Source: an uncultured Clostridia bacterium
GTDB lineage: Bacteria > Bacillota > Clostridia > Oscillospirales > Oscillospiraceae
Direction: 5' to 3'
Assembly: GCA_947165085.1 (NCBI GenBank)
Contig: CAMUZA010000007.1
Location: 1 to 52,131 of the forward strand
Length of the DNA: 52,131 nucleotides
Position 1 is the stretch's first letter. Each line of letters opens with the position of its first letter. Of this stretch, positions 31,604 through 39,452 are shown in pieces. The notes beneath the pieces are model-generated. The model saw only the letters and a program-made list of their open reading frames with translations. It did no database searches and was not told where the DNA came from. Both the position numbers and the translations under genes were made by a program.

Positions 31604-32950
31604 TTCTGCGCGGTCGAAGGCGTGCAGCCAGTCGGATTTGAGATAGTAGATTAAGAAGATAATGCTGCTGAGCGTCCACGTCAGCGGGTACGCGCTGAAA
31701 ATGACCCAGCTTTCGTTAACCAGCGGCACCATAATGGAGATATACGCCACGCGGATGGCGCACCACGTCGCCAGCATGACGAACATCGGCACCATTGGCT
31801 TTCCCGCTCCGCGCATGATCGCCGCAATGCAGTGCGAGAACGAAAGCATGCAGAAGAACAGCGATTCGACGCTGGACTGCCTGACGCCGATCTCAATCGC
31901 CGCTTCGTTGTCCGTAAAGAAGTCCATCAGCGGTCTTGCGAACAGGATCATCGCGGCGCCGATTAGCTCCGCGGCGATCACGGACCCAATCGTCCCGAGT
32001 CTCGCGCCCTTTTTGGTTCGCTCATACTGCCGGGCGCCGAGATTCTGACTGACAAAGGTCGTCAGCGCCATGGTAAAACACGTGATCGGCAGGAAGGCGA
32101 AGCCCTCCAGCTTCGCGTAGGTGCCGCAGCCTGCGACAGTATCCTCTCCGAAGGAGTTGATATTCGCCTGAACGATGACGTTGGCAAAGGCGATGATCGA
32201 ATTCTGGACGCCGGACGGCAGACCGTATCTGATGATCTCCCGCAGCATCGGCAGATGAAACCGGATCTTCCGCAACCGGAGCTGATAGTCCGTTTTATAA
32301 TGAGAAAGCCGGAACAGACACAAAAAGACGCTGACAAACTGGGAGATCGTGGTCGCCAGCGCGGCAGACCATACGCCCCAGCCGAAGCCGCCGACGAATA
32401 AAAAGTCGAGAGCGATGTTGACGAGCGACGAAAAGATCAGATAGTACAGCGGGTGTTTGCTGTCTCCCACGGCGCGGAGAATGCCCATGCCGAGGTTGTA
32501 CATGACGATGGCAAGCGATCCGAGGAAATAGTAGCGGAAATACTCCACCGAGTACGGCATGACGTTTTCCGGCGTCTTCATCAGCTTCAGGATCAGCGGC
32601 GTCAGACCCACGCCGATACCGGTCATCAAAAGGCCTGCCGCAAGTCCGAACGCCACGGTGGTATGGACGGCGATCTGCAGCCGCTCGGTATCTCTCGCCC
32701 CGAAATGGCGCGATATGATGACGCCCGCGCCGACGGCTATGCCGCCGAAAAAGCCGACCAGCAGAAACACCAGGCTGCCCGTCGAGGTCACCGCCGCGTA
32801 TTCAGAATCTGACAGATAATGTCCGACGATCCATGCGTCTGCGGTATTATACAGTTGTTGAAAGATCTGCCCGAGCAGGATCGGTACGGCAAAGGTGATC
32901 AGTCCCTTCCAGATCGGTCCACGCATCAGAGCGTCGTTTCGTTGATTCAA
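31580..32950 (-). CDS. MATE family efflux transporter
   Basis: A 456-residue protein with twelve predicted helices in two homologous halves. The N-terminus (GLITFAVPILLGQIFQQLYN, then TADAWIVGHYLS) is the typical MATE start. These transporters export cationic drugs or metabolites using a sodium or proton gradient; the sodium pump encoded next door would suit a sodium-driven one, but the ion is not evident from the sequence. A promoter lies just upstream, and no regulator gene is adjacent. It converges on oadB. Confidence 0.92.
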   Translation of the reverse strand: MNQRNDALMRGPIWKGLITFAVPILLGQIFQQLYNTADAWIVGHYLSDSEYAAVTSTGSLVFLLVGFFGGIAVGAGVIISRHFGARDTERLQIAVHTTVAFGLAAGLLMTGIGVGLTPLILKLMKTPENVMPYSVEYFRYYFLGSLAIVMYNLGMGILRAVGDSKHPLYYLIFSSLVNIALDFLFVGGFGWGVWSAALATTISQFVSVFLCLFRLSHYKTDYQLRLRKIRFHLPMLREIIRYGLPSGVQNSIIAFANVIVQANINSFGEDTVAGCGTYAKLEGFAFLPITCFTMALTTFVSQNLGARQYERTKKGARLGTIGSVIAAELIGAAMILFARPLMDFFTDNEAAIEIGVRQSSVESLFFCMLSFSHCIAAIMRGAGKPMVPMFVMLATWCAIRVAYISIMVPLVNESWVIFSAYPLTWTLSSIIFLIYYLKSDWLHAFDRAEKENALTK

Positions 32951-32980
32951 TTGGTTTGCTTCTTTCCTGAAATTTTTTGT

Positions 32981-33009
32981 ATTATATCATAAACGATACG
33001 CGGACGCAA
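32981..33009 (-). promoter_or_regulatory. Promoter of the MATE gene
   Basis: TTGCGT, 17-base spacer, TATAAT on the minus strand, about 30 bases before the start at 32950. Confidence 0.75.
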
Positions 33010-33070
33010 TCGCTTTTCTTCGTTTTCCCGACCGGAAAACATATCCTTCCGCATAATTCGTCATTTTTCA

Positions 33071-33099
33071 TTGACTTATAATCGCCGAGGAAGTATAAT
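33071..33099 (+). promoter_or_regulatory. Strong sigma-A promoter of the TPR-LRR gene
   Basis: TTGACT, 17-base spacer, TATAAT, 33 bases before the ATG at 33132. Confidence 0.88.
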
Positions 33100-33131
33100 A
33101 AATCAGAAAAATTCAGATTGGAGCTTCCAAA

Positions 33132-34856
33132 ATGAAAAGATTCCTGATCACACTGCTCGTCCTGTTACTGCTCGGCGGGCTGATATTCGGTCTGTTTTAC
33201 TTTTTCTGGACAGCGGAAAACTTTGCCTCGCTCGGCGCAAGCGCGATGCAGGACGGCAAATACTCCAGAGCGGTCTCCCGTTACGAAATGGCGGTCAAGC
33301 TCGACCCCGGCAATGTCGATTACGTGATCGCTCTTGCGGACGCCTGCATTGCCGACGGCAGCTACACCATGGCGGAACGGTCTCTGGTCGACGCGATCAA
33401 AGCGAAACCCTCCGCCGCGCTCTATACGAAGCTGTCCTCCGTCTACGTCGAGCAGGACAAGCTGTTTGACGCGCAGAAGATGCTCGACGGTATTCTTTCG
33501 CAGAATCTGCGCGGTGAGATCGACGCAAAGCGTCCCGCCGCCCCGGTCCTCACGCCGGCGCCCGGAGAATACGACGAATACATTGATCTGACGATCGAAT
33601 GCGCCGGCAGCACCTACGTTTCCATGACGGACCAGTATCCCTCAACTTCTTCCGGCGCCTATGGCGCGCCGATCGCATTGGCCGCCGGCGCGACTCACGT
33701 CAGCGCAATCACCGTCGGGGCAGATGGTCTTGTCAGCCCGCTGACTGAGGGCGATTATACCATCGTCGGCGTCATCGAGGAAGTCGTTTTCGCCAGTCCG
33801 GAGCTGGAAGGATACGTTCGCGATACGCTCTTTATCCCGCGCACAAGCGCGGTCATGACAAGTGATCTCTGGCAGATCACCGAGCTGACCCTTCCGGATA
33901 ACGTCACAGTTTTCAGCGATCTGCGCTATTTTACCAGCCTGAAAACACTCGTCATTCACGACATGCCGCTCGATTCCTGCGACTTCCTTGCCGCCATGCC
34001 GGAGCTGCAGGAGCTTGATCTTTCCGGCTGTATGCTCTCGCCGGAGGATCTTGACACGATCGGCGCGATCCCTACGCTTTCCAAGCTCCGTCTGAGCCGA
34101 TGCGGACTGGTCAACATCACTTCCCTTTCGCCGCTGGAGAATCTGGAAGACCTGGATCTTTCCTATAACAGCATTTCGGACATCAACGCGCTCAGCGGAA
34201 TGAAATACCTGCGCCAGCTGAACCTTCGCAGCAACGCGGTCTCCTCGCTGGAATCGCTCAAATTTGCCGCCAAGCTGCATATCCTGGATATCTCCGAAAA
34301 CAATATTCCCTCTCTTGCGCCGCTTTCGAACTGCACGCAGATGGAAAAGCTGACCGCAGATGACAACGATATTTCCGACATCGGCGTCGTTGCCAAGATG
34401 CCGGAGCTCACGATCCTCTGCGCTTCAAGAAACATGATTTTCGACGCGAGCGCCGTCGCATCCTGCACCGCGATGACGCGTCTGGAGCTTGCGGATAATT
34501 CGCTGACCGCTATCGACATGATCGCCGATATGCCGCAGCTATCCTACCTCGACATCAGCCACAATCTTGTTGCCGAGATTCCCGCGCTGAACGTGGAGAC
34601 GTGCAGACTGAGCAGCTTCTACGCATCGTACAACAAGCTCGAAAGCGTCGCGCATCTGGCAGGTCTTTTGGAGCTGACCTACGTGAACGTCGACTACAAT
34701 GACAACATCGAAGACATTGAGTGCCTGACCCCGTGCCACATGCTCGTGCAGGTGGACGCCTTCGGAACGAAAGTGGAGAAGGTGGAGGCGCTGCTCAATA
34801 TGGGCGTTATCGTGAATTTCGATCCCACGACCGCGCCGTCCTATGTTGGCGGATAA
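33132..34856 (+). CDS. Membrane-anchored TPR and leucine-rich repeat protein
   Basis: A 574-residue protein. An N-terminal membrane helix (LITLLVLLLLGGLIFGLFYF) without a lipobox is followed by about two to three TPR units (residues 35-125; YSRAVSRYEMAVKLDPGNVD). Next is a chitobiase C-terminal/FN3-like segment (about 130-210; APVLTPAPGEYDEYIDLTI). The rest holds about a dozen LRRs of 21-23 residues, for example LEDLDLSYNSISDINALSG and LRQLNLRSNAVSSLESLK, the internalin-like class. GGAG lies 8 bases before the ATG. The whole protein after the helix should be outside the cell, so adhesion or protein binding is likely. No cell-wall sorting signal is present. Confidence 0.85.
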   Translation: MKRFLITLLVLLLLGGLIFGLFYFFWTAENFASLGASAMQDGKYSRAVSRYEMAVKLDPGNVDYVIALADACIADGSYTMAERSLVDAIKAKPSAALYTKLSSVYVEQDKLFDAQKMLDGILSQNLRGEIDAKRPAAPVLTPAPGEYDEYIDLTIECAGSTYVSMTDQYPSTSSGAYGAPIALAAGATHVSAITVGADGLVSPLTEGDYTIVGVIEEVVFASPELEGYVRDTLFIPRTSAVMTSDLWQITELTLPDNVTVFSDLRYFTSLKTLVIHDMPLDSCDFLAAMPELQELDLSGCMLSPEDLDTIGAIPTLSKLRLSRCGLVNITSLSPLENLEDLDLSYNSISDINALSGMKYLRQLNLRSNAVSSLESLKFAAKLHILDISENNIPSLAPLSNCTQMEKLTADDNDISDIGVVAKMPELTILCASRNMIFDASAVASCTAMTRLELADNSLTAIDMIADMPQLSYLDISHNLVAEIPALNVETCRLSSFYASYNKLESVAHLAGLLELTYVNVDYNDNIEDIECLTPCHMLVQVDAFGTKVEKVEALLNMGVIVNFDPTTAPSYVGG

Positions 34857-34911
34857 TGGTGCAAAAACGTCGGTTTTGCGGCGTGTCCTAAAGGACAGTT
34901 TCATAAGGGAG

Positions 34912-34946
34912 ACGGTGTAATCCGATTGGGTTACACCGTTTTTCCT
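34912..34946 (+). terminator. Terminator of the TPR-LRR gene
   Basis: ACGGTGTAA and TTACACCGT pair, with an inner CC/GG, followed by TTTTTCCTTTT. Confidence 0.82.
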
Positions 34947-35015
34947 TTTGTATTGCGGGTTTGCGCCACATCGAAGAGGCTTCGATCTCAACTCAGTTAC
35001 ACGATCTTAACCGAA

Positions 35016-35045
35016 AAGGTGCCGGTTGAATGAAACCGGCACCTT
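35016..35045. terminator. Second hairpin, possible minus-strand terminator
   Basis: A 12-bp perfect stem (AAGGTGCCGGTT and complement, loop GAATGA). On the minus strand it is followed by TTTCGG only, so termination is uncertain; it lies downstream of the flavodoxin operon. Confidence 0.5.
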
Positions 35046-35228
35046 CTCGTATTGATAACAACGCTTGTTATCTGAGGAACAGCTTTGATGTTTGTTGTAT
35101 CGTGATTGCACGCCTGCTTACAGATTCTTTCCGGAGAACGGGAGAAGGAATCCAAACGCCTCGGAGACGAACGGCGCGAGGCCGTACATATCAAAGCGGC
35201 TCGCTTCGGAAATAACGTGCATTCTTCG

Positions 35229-35954
35229 TTATTTCAGAGTTTTATATTGCGCATCATTCACCGGCTCGCACCATTCGGTATTGGTGTTCTCGCCGGGTAT
35301 TTCCTGTGCGATATGTTGGAACCAGCAGTCCTTTGCGGCCCCGTGCCAGTGTTTTACATTTGCCGGGATCATGACAGAATCGCCCGGACGAAGCTCACGC
35401 GCTTCCTTGCCCCATTCCTGGTACCAGCCGCTTCCGTGAACGCAGATGAGAAGCTGTCCGCCGCCTTTATCAGCGCGGTGGATATGCCAGTTGTTCCGGC
35501 AGCCCGGCTCAAACGTGACGTTGAACGTGGGGATCGGCTCCATCGTCAGCGGCTTCAGATAACTCTTTCCGATAAAATACCTGGCGAATGAATCGTTCGG
35601 CTCGCCGAGCGGGAGCGTCAGTTTCGGCAGCGCTTCCTCTTTGCCGTAAACCTCGTCGATTATCGGGAAAGCACTCCACGCCTTCGGCCAGCCGCAGTAA
35701 AAGGCGAGCTGCGTAGCGATTTCGACAGCTTCGTCCTTTGTGACGCCGTGTTCCTTTCCGAGTATAAGATGACTTTTCAGCTGCGGATACAACCCTGCGG
35801 AAAACAGAGCCGCGATCGTGATCAAGCTGCGGTCACGGAGCGACAGCCTGTCTTCTCTCGTCCACACCTCGCCGAACAGTACGTCGTCGTTCAGTTCGGC
35901 GAATTTCGGCGCGAGATTGCCGAGGCGCTCCCTGCCGGCGGTTTGCTTTTTCAT
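35229..35954 (-). CDS. Carboxymuconolactone decarboxylase-like and cupin fusion protein
   Basis: A 241-residue cytoplasmic two-domain protein. Residues 1-110 match the carboxymuconolactone decarboxylase/AhpD-like helical fold (REDRLSLRDRSLITIAALFS, then AFYCGWPKAWSAF, with one cysteine and no CxxC pair, so no AhpD peroxidase site). Residues 135-235 form a cupin with NWHIHRADKGGGQLLI and the second motif LRPGDSVMIPANVKHWHGA, giving the usual metal-binding histidines. Such fusions recur beside flavodoxins and aldo/keto reductases in gut Clostridia, but the reaction is not established. Last gene of the seven-gene operon, 12 bases after the flavin reductase. Confidence 0.87.
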   Translation of the reverse strand: MKKQTAGRERLGNLAPKFAELNDDVLFGEVWTREDRLSLRDRSLITIAALFSAGLYPQLKSHLILGKEHGVTKDEAVEIATQLAFYCGWPKAWSAFPIIDEVYGKEEALPKLTLPLGEPNDSFARYFIGKSYLKPLTMEPIPTFNVTFEPGCRNNWHIHRADKGGGQLLICVHGSGWYQEWGKEARELRPGDSVMIPANVKHWHGAAKDCWFQHIAQEIPGENTNTEWCEPVNDAQYKTLK

Positions 35955-35966
35955 TGTGCTTCCTCC

Positions 35967-36509
35967 TTATCTTACGGATCTTCCAAGTTCATACGCCTCG
36001 GCAAACGCCGGGGTGTTTTTGATCTCTCCCGGCTCGTAAACGCCGGTGCCGTAGATCACGCCCATTTCCTTTGCGCCTTCCACACAGTCGGCGTAGCCGC
36101 GGAAGCATTCGATAGTGCGCTCCTGTGATTCTTTTTCTTCGTCGGCACAGGTAACGATAAAGTAAAACTCTTTGTTTTTCACTTCCGTCCAGCGGGCGAC
36201 CGTGCGGTCGATGACAGTCTTTAACTGCGCGTCGATCGAGTAGAAGTAGACGGGGCTTGCAAAGACGATCACGTCCGCGTCGATCATTTTCTGTAAGATT
36301 TCCGGCATATCGTCCTTTTTGGCGCATACGCCGCCGGACTTCTGACAGTAGTAGCAGGCGGCGCAATAGCCGACCTTCTTTTCAGAGACGCGGATCTTTT
36401 CGACTTCATTCCCGGCGTCAAGCGCGCCGCGCATGAATTCATCGCATAGAATATCGGAGTTACCGCCCTTTCGCGGACTTCCGGACAGGATCAATACTCT
36501 TTTGCTCAT
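35967..36509 (-). CDS. NAD(P)H-dependent FMN reductase/iron-sulfur flavoprotein-like
   Basis: A 180-residue flavodoxin-fold protein. The N-terminal FMN phosphate loop is LILSGSPRKGGNSDIL and ASPVYFYSIDAQLKTVIDR contacts the flavin in relatives. Cys49, Cys52, Cys55 and Cys62 form C-x2-C-x2-C-x6-C, which matches the compact motif of archaeal iron-sulfur flavoprotein (Isf) that binds a 4Fe-4S cluster. Many NAD(P)H:FMN reductases of this broad family share part of the motif without a proven cluster, so the cluster is an inference. The start overlaps the DUF4405 stop as ATGA, which couples it to the membrane heme protein. Confidence 0.88.
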   Translation of the reverse strand: MSKRVLILSGSPRKGGNSDILCDEFMRGALDAGNEVEKIRVSEKKVGYCAACYYCQKSGGVCAKKDDMPEILQKMIDADVIVFASPVYFYSIDAQLKTVIDRTVARWTEVKNKEFYFIVTCADEEKESQERTIECFRGYADCVEGAKEMGVIYGTGVYEPGEIKNTPAFAEAYELGRSVR

Positions 36510-37183
36510 GTTGTTTTTCTCCTTTTGATCAGTTTAAACGCTTTTGAAAGATAGTGACCGGCAAAGACGAACGTTCCCATGATCGCTAAGTAATCGAGCA
36601 GGAACAGGGCGACCGGTTCGCTCGTATCGAAGAACGCGAACATCGTTTTGCCGAAGAGGTAATCCGCCACCTGACGGGCGATCAGCGCATACACGCCGTA
36701 TCCGGCGATCAGAAGCGCCGCGATACGCGCCGACCATGTGAGGACGGGTTTGTCCTTCGGCAATTTCTTTGACGCCATGCCCACGATCATCACCCAGTGA
36801 AAACCGAGGTGGAGCGACATCAGAACGAAGTTCCAGTATCCGCAGAGCATATGCACGGTCCGCGCCACGGAAGCGCCGCCGAGATCGAGAAAGGCGAAAA
36901 CGTGTTTTGAGAGGATGATCCCGCTCACAGCCGATCCGATCATCGTAACGAACAGCGCGCATACAAGCGCGGTCTGCAGTACGCGAAACGCCGTGTATTT
37001 ACCGCGAAAGACGCCGGAGATCCACTTCCGGTTCAGGATATGGTGGATGACGAAAAGAACGGACATTGAGACCCCGAGCCATTCGTGCGCTGTCTCGCCG
37101 ATGCGGGAATAACCCATCAGCAGAAGAAGTATCACCGTCATAGCGAGGTCTACCGTCATACGAAAGATCTGCTTTTTGCTCAT
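36506..37183 (-). CDS. DUF4405 membrane protein, candidate bis-heme cytochrome b
   Basis: A 225-residue membrane protein with about six helices. Two helices each carry two histidines 14 residues apart: His33/His47 (H-x13-H, AHEWLGVSMSVLFVIHH) and His111/His125 (VHMLCGYWNFVLMSLH). That is the layout that holds two stacked b-type hemes in cytochrome b of the bc1 complex. DUF4405 proteins are reported in flavin-based extracytosolic electron transfer loci. It overlaps the flavodoxin lipoprotein upstream and the FMN reductase downstream by four bases each (ATGA), so all three are coupled. The start at 37183 is set by that overlap; a longer version would add nine residues. Confidence 0.88.
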   Translation of the reverse strand: MSKKQIFRMTVDLAMTVILLLLMGYSRIGETAHEWLGVSMSVLFVIHHILNRKWISGVFRGKYTAFRVLQTALVCALFVTMIGSAVSGIILSKHVFAFLDLGGASVARTVHMLCGYWNFVLMSLHLGFHWVMIVGMASKKLPKDKPVLTWSARIAALLIAGYGVYALIARQVADYLFGKTMFAFFDTSEPVALFLLDYLAIMGTFVFAGHYLSKAFKLIKRRKTT

Positions 37184-37797
37184 TTGGAATAACCAAGGTC
37201 TTTGACCCATTCACGCACGTCTTCTTCGGAGTTTTTCACCTTGCTTCCGCGGATCGAAAGCGCGTTATCGGTATTGACCGTCGCGCCTTTGGCGAGAGTT
37301 TTGATCGTGGAAAGCGCGCTGCCGCCGTCGGACGTGCCCTCGTGCGAGAAGAAAACGTTGACGGTCTTGCCCGAAAGGTCGACGCCCTCAAGGAAGGTCC
37401 ACATCGGCATCGGAAGGTCGTACCACCACACCGGGAAGCCGATGAAAACGGTATCGTATTTTGCCATTTGTTCGGCAGTGAGCGAAACGGTGATCTCCGG
37501 GCGCACGCCGTCGTCCTTTTCTTTCTTGGCGCGGTCGGCGGTGTCGTCGTAGCTTTCCGGGTATTCTTCCCTCGCCAGAACGCGGAGGATATCTCCGCCG
37601 GTCTCGTCGGCGATCCAGTGCGCCATACTGTCAAGGTGTCCCGACCAGGTGAAGTAGACCACAAGGACGCTCGTTTCTTTCGTCAGATCCTGCTCGTCGA
37701 CCTGCGGCGCGCGGTTTCGCTCGGCGCATCCGGCGAGCGACGCCGTCATGGTTGCGGCGACAAGAATAATTGAGAGCAGTTTGATATGTTTTTTCAT
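37180..37797 (-). CDS. Flavodoxin lipoprotein (extracytoplasmic)
   Basis: A 205-residue protein. The N-terminus is a lipoprotein signal with lipobox LAGC (Cys23), so the mature protein should be tethered to the outer face of the membrane. The rest is a flavodoxin domain: phosphate loop VVYFTWSGHLDSMA, VFIGFPVWWYDLPMPMWTFL around the isoalloxazine site and VNVFFSHEGTSDGG for the second flavin loop. Flavodoxins are normally cytoplasmic, so the signal is unusual. It is 57-60% similar by eye to the other lipoprotein flavodoxin over the core, suggesting a duplication; the percentage is an impression, not an alignment. Four bases separate it from the aldo/keto reductase. Confidence 0.9.
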   Translation of the reverse strand: MKKHIKLLSIILVAATMTASLAGCAERNRAPQVDEQDLTKETSVLVVYFTWSGHLDSMAHWIADETGGDILRVLAREEYPESYDDTADRAKKEKDDGVRPEITVSLTAEQMAKYDTVFIGFPVWWYDLPMPMWTFLEGVDLSGKTVNVFFSHEGTSDGGSALSTIKTLAKGATVNTDNALSIRGSKVKNSEEDVREWVKDLGYSK

Positions 37798-37801
37798 AGG
37801 T

Positions 37802-38689
37802 TTACCACGCTTTCTTTTCGTTTTCGCTGCGTTGATTATTCTTGCGCTCCTCCACCATTTTTACGAACCATTCGACCATATTCGGGTCGGTGTGGGAGAA
37901 GAACGCGCTCGTCTTGGTATCGAGTTCCGCGATCGCCGCCATATCCTCATCGGTCAACGCAAAGTCGAACACGTCGAGGTTCTGTATCATTCTCTCTTTA
38001 TGGGTGGATTTCGGCAGGACGACGATATTTCTCTGGATCGCCCAGCGGAGCATCACCTGCGCCGCAGATTTGCCGTATTTCGCGCCGATCTCTGTCAGGA
38101 CGGGATTTGTAAAAAGTCCGCCCTTGCCTTCGCCGAAGGATGCCCACGCCTCGTGCTGAACGCCGTATTTCTCCATCCATGCGTGATCCTCCACGCGCTG
38201 ATTCAAGGGATGCGTTTCGATCTGATTGACCATTGGTTTGATACGCGCAAAGGACGCGATATCTATCATCCTGTCGGGGTAGAAGTTGGAAATACCGATG
38301 GCGCGGAGCTTGCCTTCGTCGTAAAGGTCTTCAAGGGCTCTGTACGCGCCGTAGTAATCCGCGAAAGGCTGATGCAGAAGCATAAGGTCGATATACTCCA
38401 CGCCGAGTTTGCGCATCGATTCCAGCACTGACGCGCGGCATTCTTCATAGCCGTAATGCTCGATCCAGACTTTACTTGTGATGAAGATCTCTTCGCGCGG
38501 AATGCCGCTCTTCTTAATCGCGTTTCCGACTTCTTCCTCGTTAAAATAGCTCTGCGCCGTGTCGATGTGGCGGTAGCCGACCGAGAGCGCATCCAGCACG
38601 CAGCGCTCGCATTCGTCCTTTGTTACCTGATAAACACCGTAGCCGAGCATCGGCATTTTGACGCCGTTGTAAAGTGTGGTGAATTCCAT
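37802..38689 (-). CDS. Aldo/keto reductase
   Basis: A 295-residue (alpha/beta)8 NAD(P)H-dependent oxidoreductase. The catalytic tetrad is complete: Asp43, Tyr48, Lys73 and His106 (HIDTAQSYFNEE, ITSKVW and LMLLHQPF). GISNF and LRWAIQRNIVVLPKSTHKER, the NADPH-binding part, are also standard. It reduces aldehydes or ketones; the substrate is unknown. It lacks a signal peptide and so works in the cytoplasm, while the two flanking flavodoxins are exported. The gene is in the middle of the seven-gene operon. Confidence 0.93.
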   Translation of the reverse strand: MEFTTLYNGVKMPMLGYGVYQVTKDECERCVLDALSVGYRHIDTAQSYFNEEEVGNAIKKSGIPREEIFITSKVWIEHYGYEECRASVLESMRKLGVEYIDLMLLHQPFADYYGAYRALEDLYDEGKLRAIGISNFYPDRMIDIASFARIKPMVNQIETHPLNQRVEDHAWMEKYGVQHEAWASFGEGKGGLFTNPVLTEIGAKYGKSAAQVMLRWAIQRNIVVLPKSTHKERMIQNLDVFDFALTDEDMAAIAELDTKTSAFFSHTDPNMVEWFVKMVEERKNNQRSENEKKAW

Positions 38690-38722
38690 TTTTGTTTCCT
38701 CCGTTATTCTAATAATTCATTT

Positions 38723-39433
38723 TTAATCATCCAAACCTTTGACCCATTCTCTGACCGCACTCTCCGAAGAGGCGACGTTTCCGCCTCTGATCGAAAGCGC
38801 GTCGTCCGATCTGACCGTCGCGCCGACCGCCAGCCTTTCTACAGTCGGCAAAGCGCTTGCTCCGTTGGAGCTGCCCTCATGAGAGAAGAACGGGATGATC
38901 GTTTTGCCGTTCCAATCATAACTTTCAAGGAACGTCCACATCGGCATCGGCAAATCGTACCACCATACCGGGAATCCGAAGAAGACAGTATCGTACTGTG
39001 CCATCTGCTCAGACGTAAGGTCGACGTTTATCTCGGGTCGTACGCCGTTGTCCTGCTCGGATTTCGCTCTGTCGGCGGTGTCGTTATAGCTTTCCGGGTA
39101 CGCCTCCTTCGCCGTGATGCGGATGAGATCTCCGCCGGTCTCATCAGCGACCCAATGCGCCATTTTATCGAGATTGCCCGACCACGAGAAGTAAACAACG
39201 AGGATCTTATTTCCATCGGACGCAGTCGGCTCCGTTCCTCTTTCGTCCGTATTTTCCACAGCGCTTTCAGGCGCCGGTCCTGTTTCGTTCGCGGAGGTGC
39301 CTGCGCTTTCGGTTTCCGAGGTATTTGCACCTGTGTTTTCGTTTGCGCTTTGCGTACCGTTCCCCGCCGCGTTGCAGGCGGCAAATGTCAGCAGTAAAGC
39401 GGCTGTAAGGATGAGGGATATGATCTTTTTCAT
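38723..39433 (-). CDS. Flavodoxin lipoprotein (extracytoplasmic), second copy
   Basis: A 236-residue protein with lipoprotein signal and lipobox FAAC (Cys20), then a low-complexity Asn/Thr/Ser/Glu-rich linker of about 50 residues and a flavodoxin domain (VVYFSWSGNLDKMA, VFFGFPVWWYDLPMPMWTFL, IIPFFSHEGSSNG). The domain is closely similar to the one at 37180-37797, including the C-terminal VREWVKGL, but only this copy has the long linker, which would let the domain reach further from the membrane. It is the second gene of the operon, 19 bases after the cytoplasmic flavodoxin. Confidence 0.9.
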   Translation of the reverse strand: MKKIISLILTAALLLTFAACNAAGNGTQSANENTGANTSETESAGTSANETGPAPESAVENTDERGTEPTASDGNKILVVYFSWSGNLDKMAHWVADETGGDLIRITAKEAYPESYNDTADRAKSEQDNGVRPEINVDLTSEQMAQYDTVFFGFPVWWYDLPMPMWTFLESYDWNGKTIIPFFSHEGSSNGASALPTVERLAVGATVRSDDALSIRGGNVASSESAVREWVKGLDD

Positions 39434-39452
39434 TTGTGTTTCCTCCGTATTT

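Larger units (their letters stand above)
34857..35228. other. Intergenic region with several hairpins, no gene seen
   Basis: 372 bp between the LRR gene and the flavodoxin operon's 3' end. It contains a GCAAAAAC/GTTTTGC hairpin right after the stop, TGTCCT-aa-AGGACA (34884-34897), the terminator at 34912, a second hairpin at 35016-35045, the palindrome GATAACAA-cgc-TTGTTATC (35053-35071), and GCCTC/GAGGC and AAATAACG/CGTTATTT pairs near the right end, the last overlapping the stop of the next gene. Short open frames here have no ribosome binding site and are not believed. A structured RNA or decayed sequence is possible. Confidence 0.5.

Noticed and set aside
35106-35591. Plus-strand open frame running into the CMD-cupin gene
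   Set aside because: No ribosome binding site and most of it is antisense to a confident gene.
35229-35954. AhpD-type peroxidase function for the CMD domain
   Set aside because: The CxxC pair needed for alkylhydroperoxidase activity is missing; only one cysteine is present in the corresponding region.
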